Shown here: positions 9,065-17,037 of the stretch, one piece after another
Numbering within the stretch: the stretch's first letter is position 1
Layout: the number at the start of each line of letters is the position of its first letter
Source of the DNA: Heterorhizobium halophytocola
GTDB lineage: Bacteria > Pseudomonadota > Alphaproteobacteria > Rhizobiales > Rhizobiaceae
Length of the DNA stretch: 64,000 bases
Reading direction: 5' to 3'
Assembly: GCF_017873095.1 (NCBI RefSeq)
Contig: NZ_JAGGJU010000013.1
Location: forward strand, 124,001 to 188,000
Translations under genes and position numbers: made by a program
Notes under the pieces: generated by a model
The model's database searches: none
What the model saw: the letters and a program-made list of their open reading frames with translations, nothing else
What the model was told of the DNA's origin: nothing

Positions 9065-10309
9065 CTACATGACTGACAAGGCAACCAGAAGTGCTGGCGT
9101 CATGACGATAACGCCCAGTTTGAGAAATGCCAAGGCTGTCATGTCTAGGCCCTCCCGGCGAAGCGCATTGAGCCATAGTATGGTTGCCAGCGATCCGGTA
9201 ACGGAAAGGTTGGGGCCGAGATCCACCCCGATGAGGATGGCGCGGGCCATCTTCTCACTCGCTTGAGCGGTATGTACCGCTCCGCCTGCGATTAATCCGG
9301 CTGGCAGATTGTTGACGAGGTTGGACGCCAGCGCAATGCTTGCTCCAGCCATTGTCGGACCGAGCGTAGTGGACCATGAGGTGAGCTCTTTCAATTGCGA
9401 TGACAGTACGTTGATGAGCCCCGTTGCTTCCAATGCCTGGACCAGGACGAACAAGCCGGCGACCAGTGGCAAAACACTCCAGGAAATGTTCTTCAACAGA
9501 GCAAACGGAGGCTTTCTCTGAAGAAATAGAATAATCGACGTCGATATCACGGCGGCTGCGAAAGTCGGTATCCCGAGATCGAAGCCAAGCGCAGACGATC
9601 CCAACATGATAATGGCTGTGATGATCAATGCGCTTCCGGTCAAGCGCGCACTTGCAGGGAGACTGGTCGGCTGGGTCACGACAACTTGGTCGGCGGCAAG
9701 GGCAGAGCGTTGCGTCCATAAGAGAGTAAGAAACGTAACGCCAACAGCTGCCAGTGACGGAAGGGTGAAAGCCTTGAGCCAAGGTACCAGCGTGGGCATG
9801 TGGCGATCACCGAAGATGACGAGGTTTGCCGGGTTTGAAATCGGCAAAGCGAAGCTAGCCGCGTTGGCTATGAAGACGCATATCAGCAAATAGGGCAGGG
9901 GATCCTTGACTTGCGCGGCACGACAGGCGGCATAGACAGCCGGCGTTAAGACGACCGCTGTCGCGTCATTTGAGAGAAACACCGTGGTAGCAACGCCGGT
10001 CATATAGATCAGGGAAAACAGTCGCCGCGGCGATCCGCCCGCATGGTGCGTCGCAATCGATGCAAGCCAATCGAACAAGCCCTCTTGCCTCGCGAGCTCC
10101 GACAGCATCATCATGCCGAGCAGAAAAAGATAGACATCGAACCCTTTTGCAACGCCGGCCAAAGCATCGGCGAAGCCGATAGCGCCGATCGCGATCAGCA
10201 AGATTGCGCCCACAACTGCCCAAATTGCTTCCGGCCAACCACAAGGCCGCGTCACGACGCCTAGTACCGCCAACGCCGAAATTGCCCAGGTGACTGTTAT
10301 CGTACTCAT
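9065..10309 (-). CDS. ArsB/NhaD-type ion permease (SLC13/ArsB superfamily)
   Basis: A 414-residue integral membrane protein with 10-12 hydrophobic segments. The motifs VFLSNDATAVVLTPAVY and SFALPISNPANLVIF are typical of the ion-transporter superfamily that holds ArsB arsenite pumps and related anion or Na+ transporters. There is no ars operon (no arsC or arsR), so arsenite is only one possible substrate. I chose ATG 10309 because AAGGAG lies 10 bases upstream and homology begins there. An MFS remnant lies just upstream on the same strand. Confidence 0.8.
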   Translation of the reverse strand: MSTITVTWAISALAVLGVVTRPCGWPEAIWAVVGAILLIAIGAIGFADALAGVAKGFDVYLFLLGMMMLSELARQEGLFDWLASIATHHAGGSPRRLFSLIYMTGVATTVFLSNDATAVVLTPAVYAACRAAQVKDPLPYLLICVFIANAASFALPISNPANLVIFGDRHMPTLVPWLKAFTLPSLAAVGVTFLTLLWTQRSALAADQVVVTQPTSLPASARLTGSALIITAIIMLGSSALGFDLGIPTFAAAVISTSIILFLQRKPPFALLKNISWSVLPLVAGLFVLVQALEATGLINVLSSQLKELTSWSTTLGPTMAGASIALASNLVNNLPAGLIAGGAVHTAQASEKMARAILIGVDLGPNLSVTGSLATILWLNALRREGLDMTALAFLKLGVIVMTPALLVALSVM

Positions 10310-10337
10310 GTAGCCGCATCTCCTTACGCCCAGTACG

Positions 10338-10600
10338 CTATCGGGCCGCACATTCAAGGCTCGATGCCTGCTTCCCTTCTCCTGCCGATACGGGCGCGAT
10401 GCTTTGGCGACCGGGTAGAAACGCTGCAATCGCCAAGATTGCAACAAAGCCATGCACCCAGTAAGCCAGGCTGTAACCGCCAACGTCTGTTAGCCAGCCA
10501 GCAACCACATTGCTAGTGGACGCGCCGATGCCCTGCACCGTCATCACCGCAGCAAGGCCGACATTGAAGTGCCCCGTCAGCGATGAAATGATCGGAGGCT
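10338..10600 (-). pseudogene. C-terminal remnant of an MFS transporter
   Basis: The open frame on the minus strand reads LTGHFNVGLAAVMTVQGIGAS and then NVVAGWLTDVGGYSLAYWVHG before a final membrane-like segment and a stop at 10338. This is the last two membrane segments of an MFS family with the AQGIGAS-type motif. The frame continues upstream into the 3' end of the RES toxin gene, where similarity stops, so the N-terminal nine-tenths of the transporter has been lost by deletion or rearrangement. It has no start codon of its own and is not functional. Confidence 0.65.
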
Positions 10601-10612
10601 CGCCTCTTAGTA

Positions 10613-11317
10613 TCAGTTGAGGTCAAAGACGGTCCGTTCTCCTGTGATCTTCTGGACGAAGTCAACTTGGCGACCATTCCAATGATACCGGAAGTGGTCT
10701 CCTTGTCGGGGTGGCGTCACGACATCCGGATAGAAAGCCGCAATGCACTCTTCGCCGTTGTGCCGTTGGCTTGGATATACGAGGCCGTTCATACCCTCGT
10801 CCTTCATCCGTCTTGCAAACGCCTGTGCTGCCGGATAACTGGCCAAGTCCGCATCAAGAATTTCGACGTGGTCACCCTCGCGAACGTCGACCAGATCGCT
10901 GTTGACCGAACCGATCAACTGGCGGACTTGAGATACCCAGCCTGGCGCCGTGCGGCTGGCGGCGTAGAAACGCGCCATATGGAACGTGTGCTCCCGAAAT
11001 GCGCTCTCCAACACTCGTCCGGCGTAGTACACTCCGTAGGTCCCGTCACTGAAACGAGAAGCTCGATCGACTGATATGTGGGTGAAGGCCGCCATCACCC
11101 AAGACGCGCCGTCGCCAGACAGTCTTCGCTCGCGCGGAACTGGCGAGAGGTCGCCGATCTGTTCATAAGTACGCGGATTTGTTCTCGCTTGGGCAAGCGC
11201 TAGTGCCTCCCAGTCGCGAGGATCCGCCACATCGTCGAATAGATCGATCGGCGGAAAGTGCGACATAACCAGCCGATGAGTTTGCGGCCAAGTGACCCGA
11301 CTGACTACGATACTCAC
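10613..11317 (-). CDS. RES-domain toxin (NAD+-degrading type II toxin)
   Basis: A 234-residue RES-family protein. Known RES toxins (Res, MbcT) destroy cellular NAD+ by phosphorolysis or hydrolysis and fold like ADP-ribosyltransferases. Visible landmarks are RFSDGTYGVYYAG with ESAFRE in the core and the C-terminal ECIAAFYPDVV. The likely start is GTG 11317, which overlaps the antitoxin stop by 4 bases (GTGA); a TTG at 11320 is possible. Translation is coupled to the upstream antitoxin gene. Family assignment is strong; activity is inferred. Confidence 0.88.
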   Translation of the reverse strand: MSIVVSRVTWPQTHRLVMSHFPPIDLFDDVADPRDWEALALAQARTNPRTYEQIGDLSPVPRERRLSGDGASWVMAAFTHISVDRASRFSDGTYGVYYAGRVLESAFREHTFHMARFYAASRTAPGWVSQVRQLIGSVNSDLVDVREGDHVEILDADLASYPAAQAFARRMKDEGMNGLVYPSQRHNGEECIAAFYPDVVTPPRQGDHFRYHWNGRQVDFVQKITGERTVFDLN

Positions 11318-11733
11318 CAACCGCGACGAACTGAATCGAGATAGCGCCGGATCCGCAGTATGTCGTCCATTCCGCCTCTTTTCATGACATCCAGTGCTGA
11401 ACGCCCTCCGAAACTGGTGTTCTCAGCGCCGATCCAGGAGTAGCCGGTGGTCGGCTCAGAAAAAATAATTCGAAGGGCTTTGTGGATTCCAAGAATATTG
11501 GACATTCGATCAGCCAAATCACGCGTCACGCGGCCATAATCTTCGGCTTTCCAGCGGCGATAGGTCTTCGCCGAAATTCCTCCAAGAATTGTCGCAGCGT
11601 CCACGTCGGAGACGCCCCATTTGGCGAAAATGTTCATCACTGTGCGCTGCATCGCGCGTATTTCGTCTTCGCTGTAATTGGTGCCCGGATCGACCGGCAT
11701 CTCCCAATCCTGAGTTTTCACAACATTGAGCAT
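11314..11733 (-). CDS. ParS/Xre-MbcA-type antitoxin (DUF2384)
   Basis: A 139-residue antitoxin paired with the RES toxin. The N-terminal helix-turn-helix-like half contains ATILGGISAKTYRRWKAEDY, and the C-terminal half has NILGIHKALRIIF and the toxin-blocking tail with GGRSALDVMKRGGMDDILRIRRYLDSV, the usual DUF2384 ending (a G-S/R-S-A-L-D-like turn before the last helices). I chose ATG 11733, with AGGAG 7 bases upstream, over ATGs further out. The protein would neutralise the toxin and repress the operon. Confidence 0.87.
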   Translation of the reverse strand: MLNVVKTQDWEMPVDPGTNYSEDEIRAMQRTVMNIFAKWGVSDVDAATILGGISAKTYRRWKAEDYGRVTRDLADRMSNILGIHKALRIIFSEPTTGYSWIGAENTSFGGRSALDVMKRGGMDDILRIRRYLDSVRRGW

Positions 11734-11889
11734 AGCGAACTCCTTTGTCCACATATTGGCGAAAAGGAGACAAATGTCCATACCTAAACCTGGCGCGCCC
11801 CCCGGGATGCACGGGCTCAAGGCGGTCGGCCGTATTAGTTGAGACGGACCGAGGGGGACGAAGAGCGCAAACGCCGCTAGTTCTGCGTA

Positions 11890-12128
11890 TGTCGCGCTCA
11901 TCTTTTGCCGACAGGTTTCGCCAGCGGACGGGGCTGACGCCAATGGAGTATGTGACACGCTGGCGCCTGTTTCGGATCCGTGCAGAGGTCATGCAGACGG
12001 ATCGTCCGATCAACATCATCGCTGAGGAATGCGGCTGGCGCTCGCGCACGTCTTGCAAGTCCTTCAAGGACCTCTTCGGTATGTCCCTGCGGGATGCCAG
12101 GGCCGCCGTCTCCGAATATGCGGCTTGA
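11890..12128 (+). pseudogene. C-terminal DNA-binding remnant of an AraC-family regulator
   Basis: The frame reads MSRSSFADRFRQRTGLTPMEYV followed by TRWRLFRIRAEVM and INIIAEECGWRSRTSCKSF, which is nearly the whole two-helix-turn-helix AraC domain (the R-F-x-x-x-x-G-x-x-P-x-x-Y signature is intact). The ligand-binding half is absent; upstream sequence in frame is unrelated and the preceding part shares the antitoxin promoter region. The second helix-turn-helix is eroded (TSCKSFKDLFG for the usual SAFSRAFKRWFG). It probably is not expressed as a working regulator. Confidence 0.65.
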
Positions 12129-12194
12129 GCCCGGATTTAGCCTTTGAAACGCCGACGTCCTCGGCGATCGAACATGCGCGGTGGAAAGCTGATT

Positions 12195-12355
12195 TCAGGC
12201 GGCGTCGTCTCGCACCCGTCGCTCGCGCCACAGGGAGAGCGAAAGACCGGTCGCCCGCTTGAAGGCATTGCTGAATGCCCCTTGTGAGGCAGCTGCAGCC
12301 AAGCTTTGGCAGATCTCGGAGCAAATGACGGGCGTCACTTTTCCGACAGCGGCGG
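12195..12355 (-). pseudogene. second AraC-family C-terminal remnant
   Basis: Reading the minus strand upstream from the stop at 12195-12197 gives EICQSLAAAASQGAFSNAFK then RATGLSLSLWRERRVRDDAA, the second helix-turn-helix and tail of an AraC-type regulator of the AFSNAFKRATG class. An in-frame TGA precedes it near 12356, so only about 50 codons remain. It faces the remnant at 11890-12128 tail to tail, and the two do not belong to one gene because they lie on opposite strands. Confidence 0.6.
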
Positions 12356-12543
12356 GTCATGTCGATGATGATGATAACGGCGAGGCAGCGACAGCTATAA
12401 ATTTTGAAGACCGCTTCAAATGATCAGCACTGACGCGACGAATGATTTCCCGCTTACATTCTCGTGACAGGACCTTTGCGATAAGAATGGAAAAGTGACG
12501 TTGCCCATGCAGGAGCGCAACACACCTTCAGAAGGTCAAGGAT

Positions 12544-12765
12544 ATGGGCTATAATTGCAGCAAGTGCAACGCAGACATGGACGAAGGTTTCCTGCTTGAA
12601 AGGGGGGATGGCGGCCTGCTGTCATCAACGACTTGGGTAGCAGGTGCGCCTGAAAAAGCATTCCTTTCCGGCCTGCGCCTCAGTGGCAAGGCAATTTACA
12701 CCATAAAGACCTTTCGCTGCATTGAATGCGGCTACCTCGACTCTTACGCGTTAACGAGGCAGTGA
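12544..12765 (+). CDS. small zinc-ribbon protein (DUF6487-like)
   Basis: A 73-residue protein with two CxxC knuckles, CSKC at residues 5-8 and CIEC at 59-62, separated by a beta-rich core (GFLLERGDGG, TTWVAGAPEKAFLSGL). This matches small bacterial zinc-ribbon proteins of unknown role whose pattern is C-x2-C, EGF, W-x-G-x-P, C-x2-C-G-Y-L. An AAGG lies upstream of the ATG. It stands alone between the AraC remnants and a LysR gene. Confidence 0.75.
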   Translation: MGYNCSKCNADMDEGFLLERGDGGLLSSTTWVAGAPEKAFLSGLRLSGKAIYTIKTFRCIECGYLDSYALTRQ

Positions 12766-12834
12766 AGTCGATCGACACACGCAACGACAACAATCGGCCA
12801 ATGAGGGACGAAGTTTCGGCTTTGCGTCGCCATC

Positions 12835-13710
12835 TCATCCGACAATCCGCTGCACGAAATCGGCAAATGCCCGGGCTTTGGCGCTAGCCAGACGACCTGT
12901 CGGAAAGACCGCCCACAGCTCAAGTTCCGGAAGTTTCCAGTCTTCGAGTACACGTAGCACTTCACCACTTTGAAGTTCGGGCCAGAACATCCAGTCCGAT
13001 GTCACTGCCAGTCCCATGTCGGCTTTTACTGCTGCGCGGATGCCCTCGGCGGCAGTAAAGCGAACTCGTCCTGCAACGGCGACCGAAGCTTCTGTGCCCT
13101 GTCTGTGGAAGGTCCAGCTGTTGCCGAGCTGGGTATAGACCAGCGCCTGATGCGCTGCGAGGTCCGCAGGCACCTGCGGGACGCCATGTTCTTCCAGATA
13201 GGCTGGTGTCGCGATCACAGAACGACGTCCGGTGGCAATCTTGCGCGCGATGGCGGAGGAGTCTGCAAGCTCGCCCATGCGCAAGGCGACGTCGATGCCC
13301 TCGGACACCAAATCAATAACACGGTCGTCCAGAATAACATCGACCTCGAGGTCCGGATGCCTTGCCATGAATTGCGGCAGGTGAGGAAGGACCATGATCC
13401 GCGCAAATGTGGTCGCTGCACAGACCCGCAGACAGCCCGCTAGACCAGCGCCCGCGCCCTTTGCTTGCAACTCCGCCTCATCCGCCTCATGGATTGCCAG
13501 CTTCGCGCGCTCGTAGAAGCGTATCCCGGCATCGGTCGGCGTCAGGCCGTGGGTCGACCGGATCAGCAAACGGACTTGCAACCGGTCTTCCAGCTGCGCG
13601 ATCGTCTTCGAAATTGCCGGCTGACCGACGCCGATCCGTCGCGCCGCCGCCGAAAAGGATCCCGTATCCACTACCCGCACGAAGGCGGTCATTGCTTGCA
13701 GTCTGTCCAT
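12835..13710 (-). CDS. LysR-family regulator of the divergent GST operon
   Basis: A 291-residue LysR regulator. The N-terminal winged helix-turn-helix (about residues 2-60: FVRVVDTGSFSAAARRIGVG, QPAISKTIAQLEDRL) is followed by a periplasmic-binding-protein-like effector domain (about 90-290). It diverges from the GST gene, and a dyad TATTCC-N5-GGAATA lies just upstream of its own start, the classic arrangement for autorepression plus control of the neighbour. The inducer is unknown. Confidence 0.93.
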   Translation of the reverse strand: MDRLQAMTAFVRVVDTGSFSAAARRIGVGQPAISKTIAQLEDRLQVRLLIRSTHGLTPTDAGIRFYERAKLAIHEADEAELQAKGAGAGLAGCLRVCAATTFARIMVLPHLPQFMARHPDLEVDVILDDRVIDLVSEGIDVALRMGELADSSAIARKIATGRRSVIATPAYLEEHGVPQVPADLAAHQALVYTQLGNSWTFHRQGTEASVAVAGRVRFTAAEGIRAAVKADMGLAVTSDWMFWPELQSGEVLRVLEDWKLPELELWAVFPTGRLASAKARAFADFVQRIVG

Positions 13711-13715
13711 TTAGC

Positions 13716-13732
13716 TATTCCCATCTGGAATA
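13716..13732. promoter_or_regulatory. dyad TATTCC-N5-GGAATA, likely LysR operator
   Basis: Perfect 6-bp arms with a 5-base spacer contain a T-N11-A core, the general LysR recognition pattern. It sits 6-22 bases upstream of the LysR start and about 85 bases upstream of the GST start, so binding here could shut off the regulator and switch the operon. Confidence 0.6.
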
Positions 13733-13817
13733 AGTTTTATCGCCACAAGCTGCCTGCCGCAAGCCGCGAGGAATAGACAAAACTCTCTCCAACGACCACG
13801 AACCGACGGAGATGAAG

Positions 13818-14450
13818 ATGATTGACATTTACGCCTTTGCCACCCCCAACAGCGTGAAGGTAACGATCGCACTTGAGGAACTCGGTCTTGCCTACACGTT
13901 GAAGCCGGTCGATATCCGCAAGGGCGAACAGAAAGATGCTGCCTATCTCGCGCTCAATCCGAATGGCAAGGTGCCCGTCCTGGTGGACGACGGCTTGGTT
14001 CTGACCGAGAGCGCCGCGATCCTCATCTATCTGGCGGAGAAGACCGGCAAGCTGCTGCCGAGGGACGGCGAGGCCCGTGCCCGCGTCTTCGAGCAACTCT
14101 TCTTCCACGCTTCTGGCTTAAGCCCCGCCTTCGGCAATGCCGGCTTCTTCAAGCGGTCCTCACCGGAACCGCAGCCGATTGCCGAAGCACGCTTCACCAC
14201 AGAAGCCGAACGCATCCTCAGCCTCCTCGATGGCAAGCTTGCCGGTCATCCGTTCATCGCGGGCGATGCCTTTACCATCGCCGACATTGCTCATTTCGGC
14301 TGGCTGTGGCGCCGGCAATTCCCCGGCCTGACGCTGGAGAACCGCCCGAACCTCTCCCGCTGGTATGACACCGTGGCAGGGCGCCTTGCCGTCCAGCGCG
14401 CCATCACCCGCGTCGAGGCGTTGCTCGAAGCCCCGACCTCCGCGGCCTGA
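13818..14450 (+). CDS. glutathione S-transferase (YfcG/Nu-like)
   Basis: A 210-residue GST with an N-terminal thioredoxin fold (IYAFATPNSVKVTIALEEL, the cis-Pro strand GKVPVLVDDG and the glutathione-binding LTESAAI) and a C-terminal all-helical domain. TPNS near the N-terminus is the glutathione-contacting turn seen in YfcG-like enzymes, which act more as disulfide reductases or peroxidases than as classical transferases. I prefer ATG 13818 because GGAG is 8 bases upstream; ATG 13812 would be too close. First gene of a four-gene set. Confidence 0.88.
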   Translation: MIDIYAFATPNSVKVTIALEELGLAYTLKPVDIRKGEQKDAAYLALNPNGKVPVLVDDGLVLTESAAILIYLAEKTGKLLPRDGEARARVFEQLFFHASGLSPAFGNAGFFKRSSPEPQPIAEARFTTEAERILSLLDGKLAGHPFIAGDAFTIADIAHFGWLWRRQFPGLTLENRPNLSRWYDTVAGRLAVQRAITRVEALLEAPTSAA

Positions 14451-14507
14451 CCCAATCGCCTTCTCTTCAGCCCCACCGCACAACACCAAGAAAAAAGGAA
14501 TACCCCC

Positions 14508-15278
14508 ATGTCTCGTTTTGATACCTACAAGAACAGCTTCCCGAATGCCCGCCTGACCCGTTCGCCAAGCGGCGTACTCGAAATCGCCTTCCACACTGAA
14601 GGCGGCAAGCTCGTCTTCAACGGCCATACCCATGAGCAATTCGTCGACCTTTTCCATCAGGTCGGCTCCGACGCTGACAACCGCGTCGTCATCCTGACCG
14701 GCTCGGGCGACGCCTTCATGGATGCGATCAGTCCGGAAGGCTTCGATTTCTTCTCGCCGTTCGGCTACGACAAGATTCTGCGCGAGGGCAAGAAAGTCCT
14801 CATGAACATTCTCGATGTCGAAGTGCCGATGATCACGGCGCTCAACGGCCCGATTCTCCTGCACTCTGAATATGCGCTGCTGACCGACATCATCCTTGCA
14901 ACCCCGGAGACGATCTTCCAGGACAAGCCGCATTTCGACTTCGGCATCGTGCCGGGCGATGGCGTCAACCTGCTCTGGCCGGAAGTGATCGGTAGCGTGC
15001 GCGGCCGCTACTTCATCCTGACCCGCCAGGTGCTGGATGCCAAGACCGCCCAGGACTGGGGCGTCGTCAACGAGATCGTCGCGTCCGACAAGCTGCTCGC
15101 TCGCGCCCACGAGATCGCCGAGGGTATCGCAGCGCTTCCGCCGCTCACCAGCCGCTATACCCGCATTGCGCTCACACAGAAGCTGCGTCGTATCGTCGAC
15201 GAAGGCGCCGGTTACGGCCTGGCGCTCGAAGGCATCAGCGCCGCCGAAGTGGCCCGCTCAATGGATGCCAATGGCTGA
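14508..15278 (+). CDS. enoyl-CoA hydratase/isomerase (crotonase-fold) family protein
   Basis: A 256-residue crotonase-fold protein. VVILTGSGDAFM and the oxyanion-hole strand VPMITALNGPILLHSEYALL are visible, but the usual second Gly-rich stretch is replaced by sequence like that in 6-oxocamphor hydrolase-type members, which cut C-C bonds of diketones without CoA. The substrate is therefore open. AAGGA precedes the ATG. It lies 57 bp after the GST gene and likely shares its transcript. Confidence 0.82.
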   Translation: MSRFDTYKNSFPNARLTRSPSGVLEIAFHTEGGKLVFNGHTHEQFVDLFHQVGSDADNRVVILTGSGDAFMDAISPEGFDFFSPFGYDKILREGKKVLMNILDVEVPMITALNGPILLHSEYALLTDIILATPETIFQDKPHFDFGIVPGDGVNLLWPEVIGSVRGRYFILTRQVLDAKTAQDWGVVNEIVASDKLLARAHEIAEGIAALPPLTSRYTRIALTQKLRRIVDEGAGYGLALEGISAAEVARSMDANG

Positions 15279-15295
15279 TCGCTCCCCCATACATC

Positions 15296-15320
15296 ACCGG
15301 GCTTCAGCGTGAAGCCCGGT
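15296..15320. other. intercistronic hairpin
   Basis: ACCGGGCTTC, loop AGCGT, GAAGCCCGGT: a perfect 10-bp stem between the crotonase-fold gene and the AhpC/TSA gene. No T-run follows, so it is more likely an mRNA-processing or stabilising element than a terminator. Confidence 0.5.
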
Positions 15321-15352
15321 ACGTCCCCCATTCAGATTAGAAGAGCAAAACC

Positions 15353-16033
15353 ATGACACTCCAATCCAAACTCGATGCCTTCAAGGCTGATTTCGAAGCC
15401 GGCAAGCCGCCCTACAACGTGCCCTATTCCGTCATCGGAACCATGCGCCGCGCCACTGCCGAGCTGATTGCCTCGGGTGCCGCCCATAAGGCGCTGAAGG
15501 CCGGTGACCGCCTGCCGGAATTCACGCTGTTTGATCCTGACGGCAAGACGGTTTCGTCCGCCGATCTTCTGGCACACGGCCCGCTGGTAATCAGCTTCTA
15601 CCGCGGCGTCTGGTGTCCCTATTGCAACATGGAACTTCAGGCCCTTGAGGAAGCGCTGCCGAAATTCCGGGAACTTGGTGCGACCTTGGTGGCGATCTCG
15701 CCGCAGAACCCGGTCAATAGCCGCAAGTCTATCCGGCAGAACAACCTGTCCTTCCCGATCCTGTCGGATCCTATGAACAATGTCGCAGCCACCTTCGGCC
15801 TGCGCTTTGAGATGCAGGATTATTTGGTCGACCTTTATAAATCGCTCAAGAACGACCTTCCGGCCTTCAACGGCGATCGGAGCTGGACCCTGCCGATGCC
15901 AGCCCGCTACGTCGTCGGACAGGATGGTGTGATCCTCTACGCCGAAGTAAACCCGGATTATACCCATCGTCCGGAACCGGAAGACATGCTGCCGGCGCTC
16001 AAGCTCGCCGCAAGCCGCCGCGACGCCGTGTGA
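15353..16033 (+). CDS. AhpC/TSA-family peroxiredoxin-like protein (first paralogue)
   Basis: A 226-residue thioredoxin-fold protein. The active-site segment SFYRGVWCPYCNMELQALEE carries a CxxC pair in place of the single peroxidatic Cys of classical AhpC, and PARYVVGQDGVILYAEVNPD closes the fold. An N-terminal helical extension of about 55 residues precedes the domain. It would reduce peroxides or act as a thiol oxidoreductase in the cytoplasm; no signal peptide is present. A close paralogue with the same architecture lies at 54333-55001, also next to a LysR gene. Confidence 0.86.
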   Translation: MTLQSKLDAFKADFEAGKPPYNVPYSVIGTMRRATAELIASGAAHKALKAGDRLPEFTLFDPDGKTVSSADLLAHGPLVISFYRGVWCPYCNMELQALEEALPKFRELGATLVAISPQNPVNSRKSIRQNNLSFPILSDPMNNVAATFGLRFEMQDYLVDLYKSLKNDLPAFNGDRSWTLPMPARYVVGQDGVILYAEVNPDYTHRPEPEDMLPALKLAASRRDAV

Positions 16034-16050
16034 GCCACTCAACCCCTAAG

Positions 16051-16088
16051 GGCCCTGCTTCGTTAAGAGGCGGGGCCGGAGGTTTTTT
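16051..16088 (+). terminator. hairpin plus T6 run ahead of the SDR gene
   Basis: GGCCCTGC pairs with GCGGGGCC (one mismatch) across an 11-base loop and is followed by GGAGG and six T residues. It looks like a weak intrinsic terminator inside the operon. GGAGG also serves as the ribosome binding site of the SDR gene that starts at 16092, so hairpin and initiation region overlap. Confidence 0.5.
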
Positions 16089-16091
16089 CCG

Positions 16092-16805
16092 ATGAAGAGA
16101 ACATTCCTGATCACCGGCGCCAGCAAGGGTATCGGTCTTGCCCTGGCGCAGCGCCTTGCCGCCCGCGAACACACCGTCATCGGCATTGCCCGCAACCCGA
16201 CAGACGCCTTTCCGGGCCCGCTCCACACACTCGATCTTTCCGAGCGCGCCGGCAATGAACAACTGGCAGCGATCGTCAAGGACAGCAATGTCGATGGCGT
16301 GGTCAACAATGTCGGACTGGTCAGGGCAGCCTCGCTCGGTAACATCGCCATCGAAACGCTCGAGGAGGTAATGCGCGTTAATCTGAATCCCGCCCTGATG
16401 GCCGTTCAGGCGGCATTGCCCGGCATGCGCGCACGCCGCTGGGGACGTATCGTCAACATCTCCAGTCTCACCGTTCTCGGCAGCGTTGAGCGGACAAGCT
16501 ATGCCGCCGCCAAGGCCGCGCTCGTCAGCTTTACCCGAAGCTGGGCCCTGGAACTCGCGCCGACCGGGATAACGGTCAACGCCGTCGCTCCGGGTCCCAC
16601 CGAAACGGACCTATTCCGGGCGAACAATCCAATCGGCAGCCAGGGCGAGGCGCGCTACCTGTCCGGCGTTCCTATGCAGCGCTTCGGCCAACCCGATGAG
16701 CTTGCCGCCGCGATCCAATTCCTGCTCTCGGACGATGCCGCCTTCATCACCGGGCAAACCCTGCACGTTGATGGAGGCGCTTCGATCGGGAAGTCTTTAC
16801 TGTAG
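16092..16805 (+). CDS. short-chain dehydrogenase/reductase
   Basis: A 237-residue SDR. The Rossmann motif TGASKGIG is at residues 8-15, the central NNVG stands where NNAG is usual, and the catalytic Ser-Tyr-Lys set is in SSLTVLGSVERTSYAAAKAAL. The C-terminal FITGQTLHVDGGAS is typical. NADP(H) is likely, given the basic residue after the second strand, but the substrate is unknown. Last gene of the GST set, 58 bp after the AhpC/TSA gene with a hairpin in the gap. Confidence 0.9.
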   Translation: MKRTFLITGASKGIGLALAQRLAAREHTVIGIARNPTDAFPGPLHTLDLSERAGNEQLAAIVKDSNVDGVVNNVGLVRAASLGNIAIETLEEVMRVNLNPALMAVQAALPGMRARRWGRIVNISSLTVLGSVERTSYAAAKAALVSFTRSWALELAPTGITVNAVAPGPTETDLFRANNPIGSQGEARYLSGVPMQRFGQPDELAAAIQFLLSDDAAFITGQTLHVDGGASIGKSLL

Positions 16806-17037
16806 CTTCTTGAGCCTGCTTATCGCCCATGCCGTATCCGTTTCAGACATCGGCACCACGAGAGGTATACGGACGGTATATGTGTTCAGGATCACGCCTC
16901 GCGTGACATCGCCGTCCCGCTTCGGGCACAAAGTGCAAACTTGTCCACAGTCACATGTCAGGACGCAAGAGATGCGATATTCTTTACCCGAAGGGCCTTG
17001 GTTCCTTTGCGCCTGACATCCTTTCCTGTGAAAGCCC

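Noticed and set aside
9065-10309. Calling the permease ArsB and the region an arsenic resistance operon
   Set aside because: No arsC, arsR or acr3 genes are near; the superfamily includes many other ion transporters.
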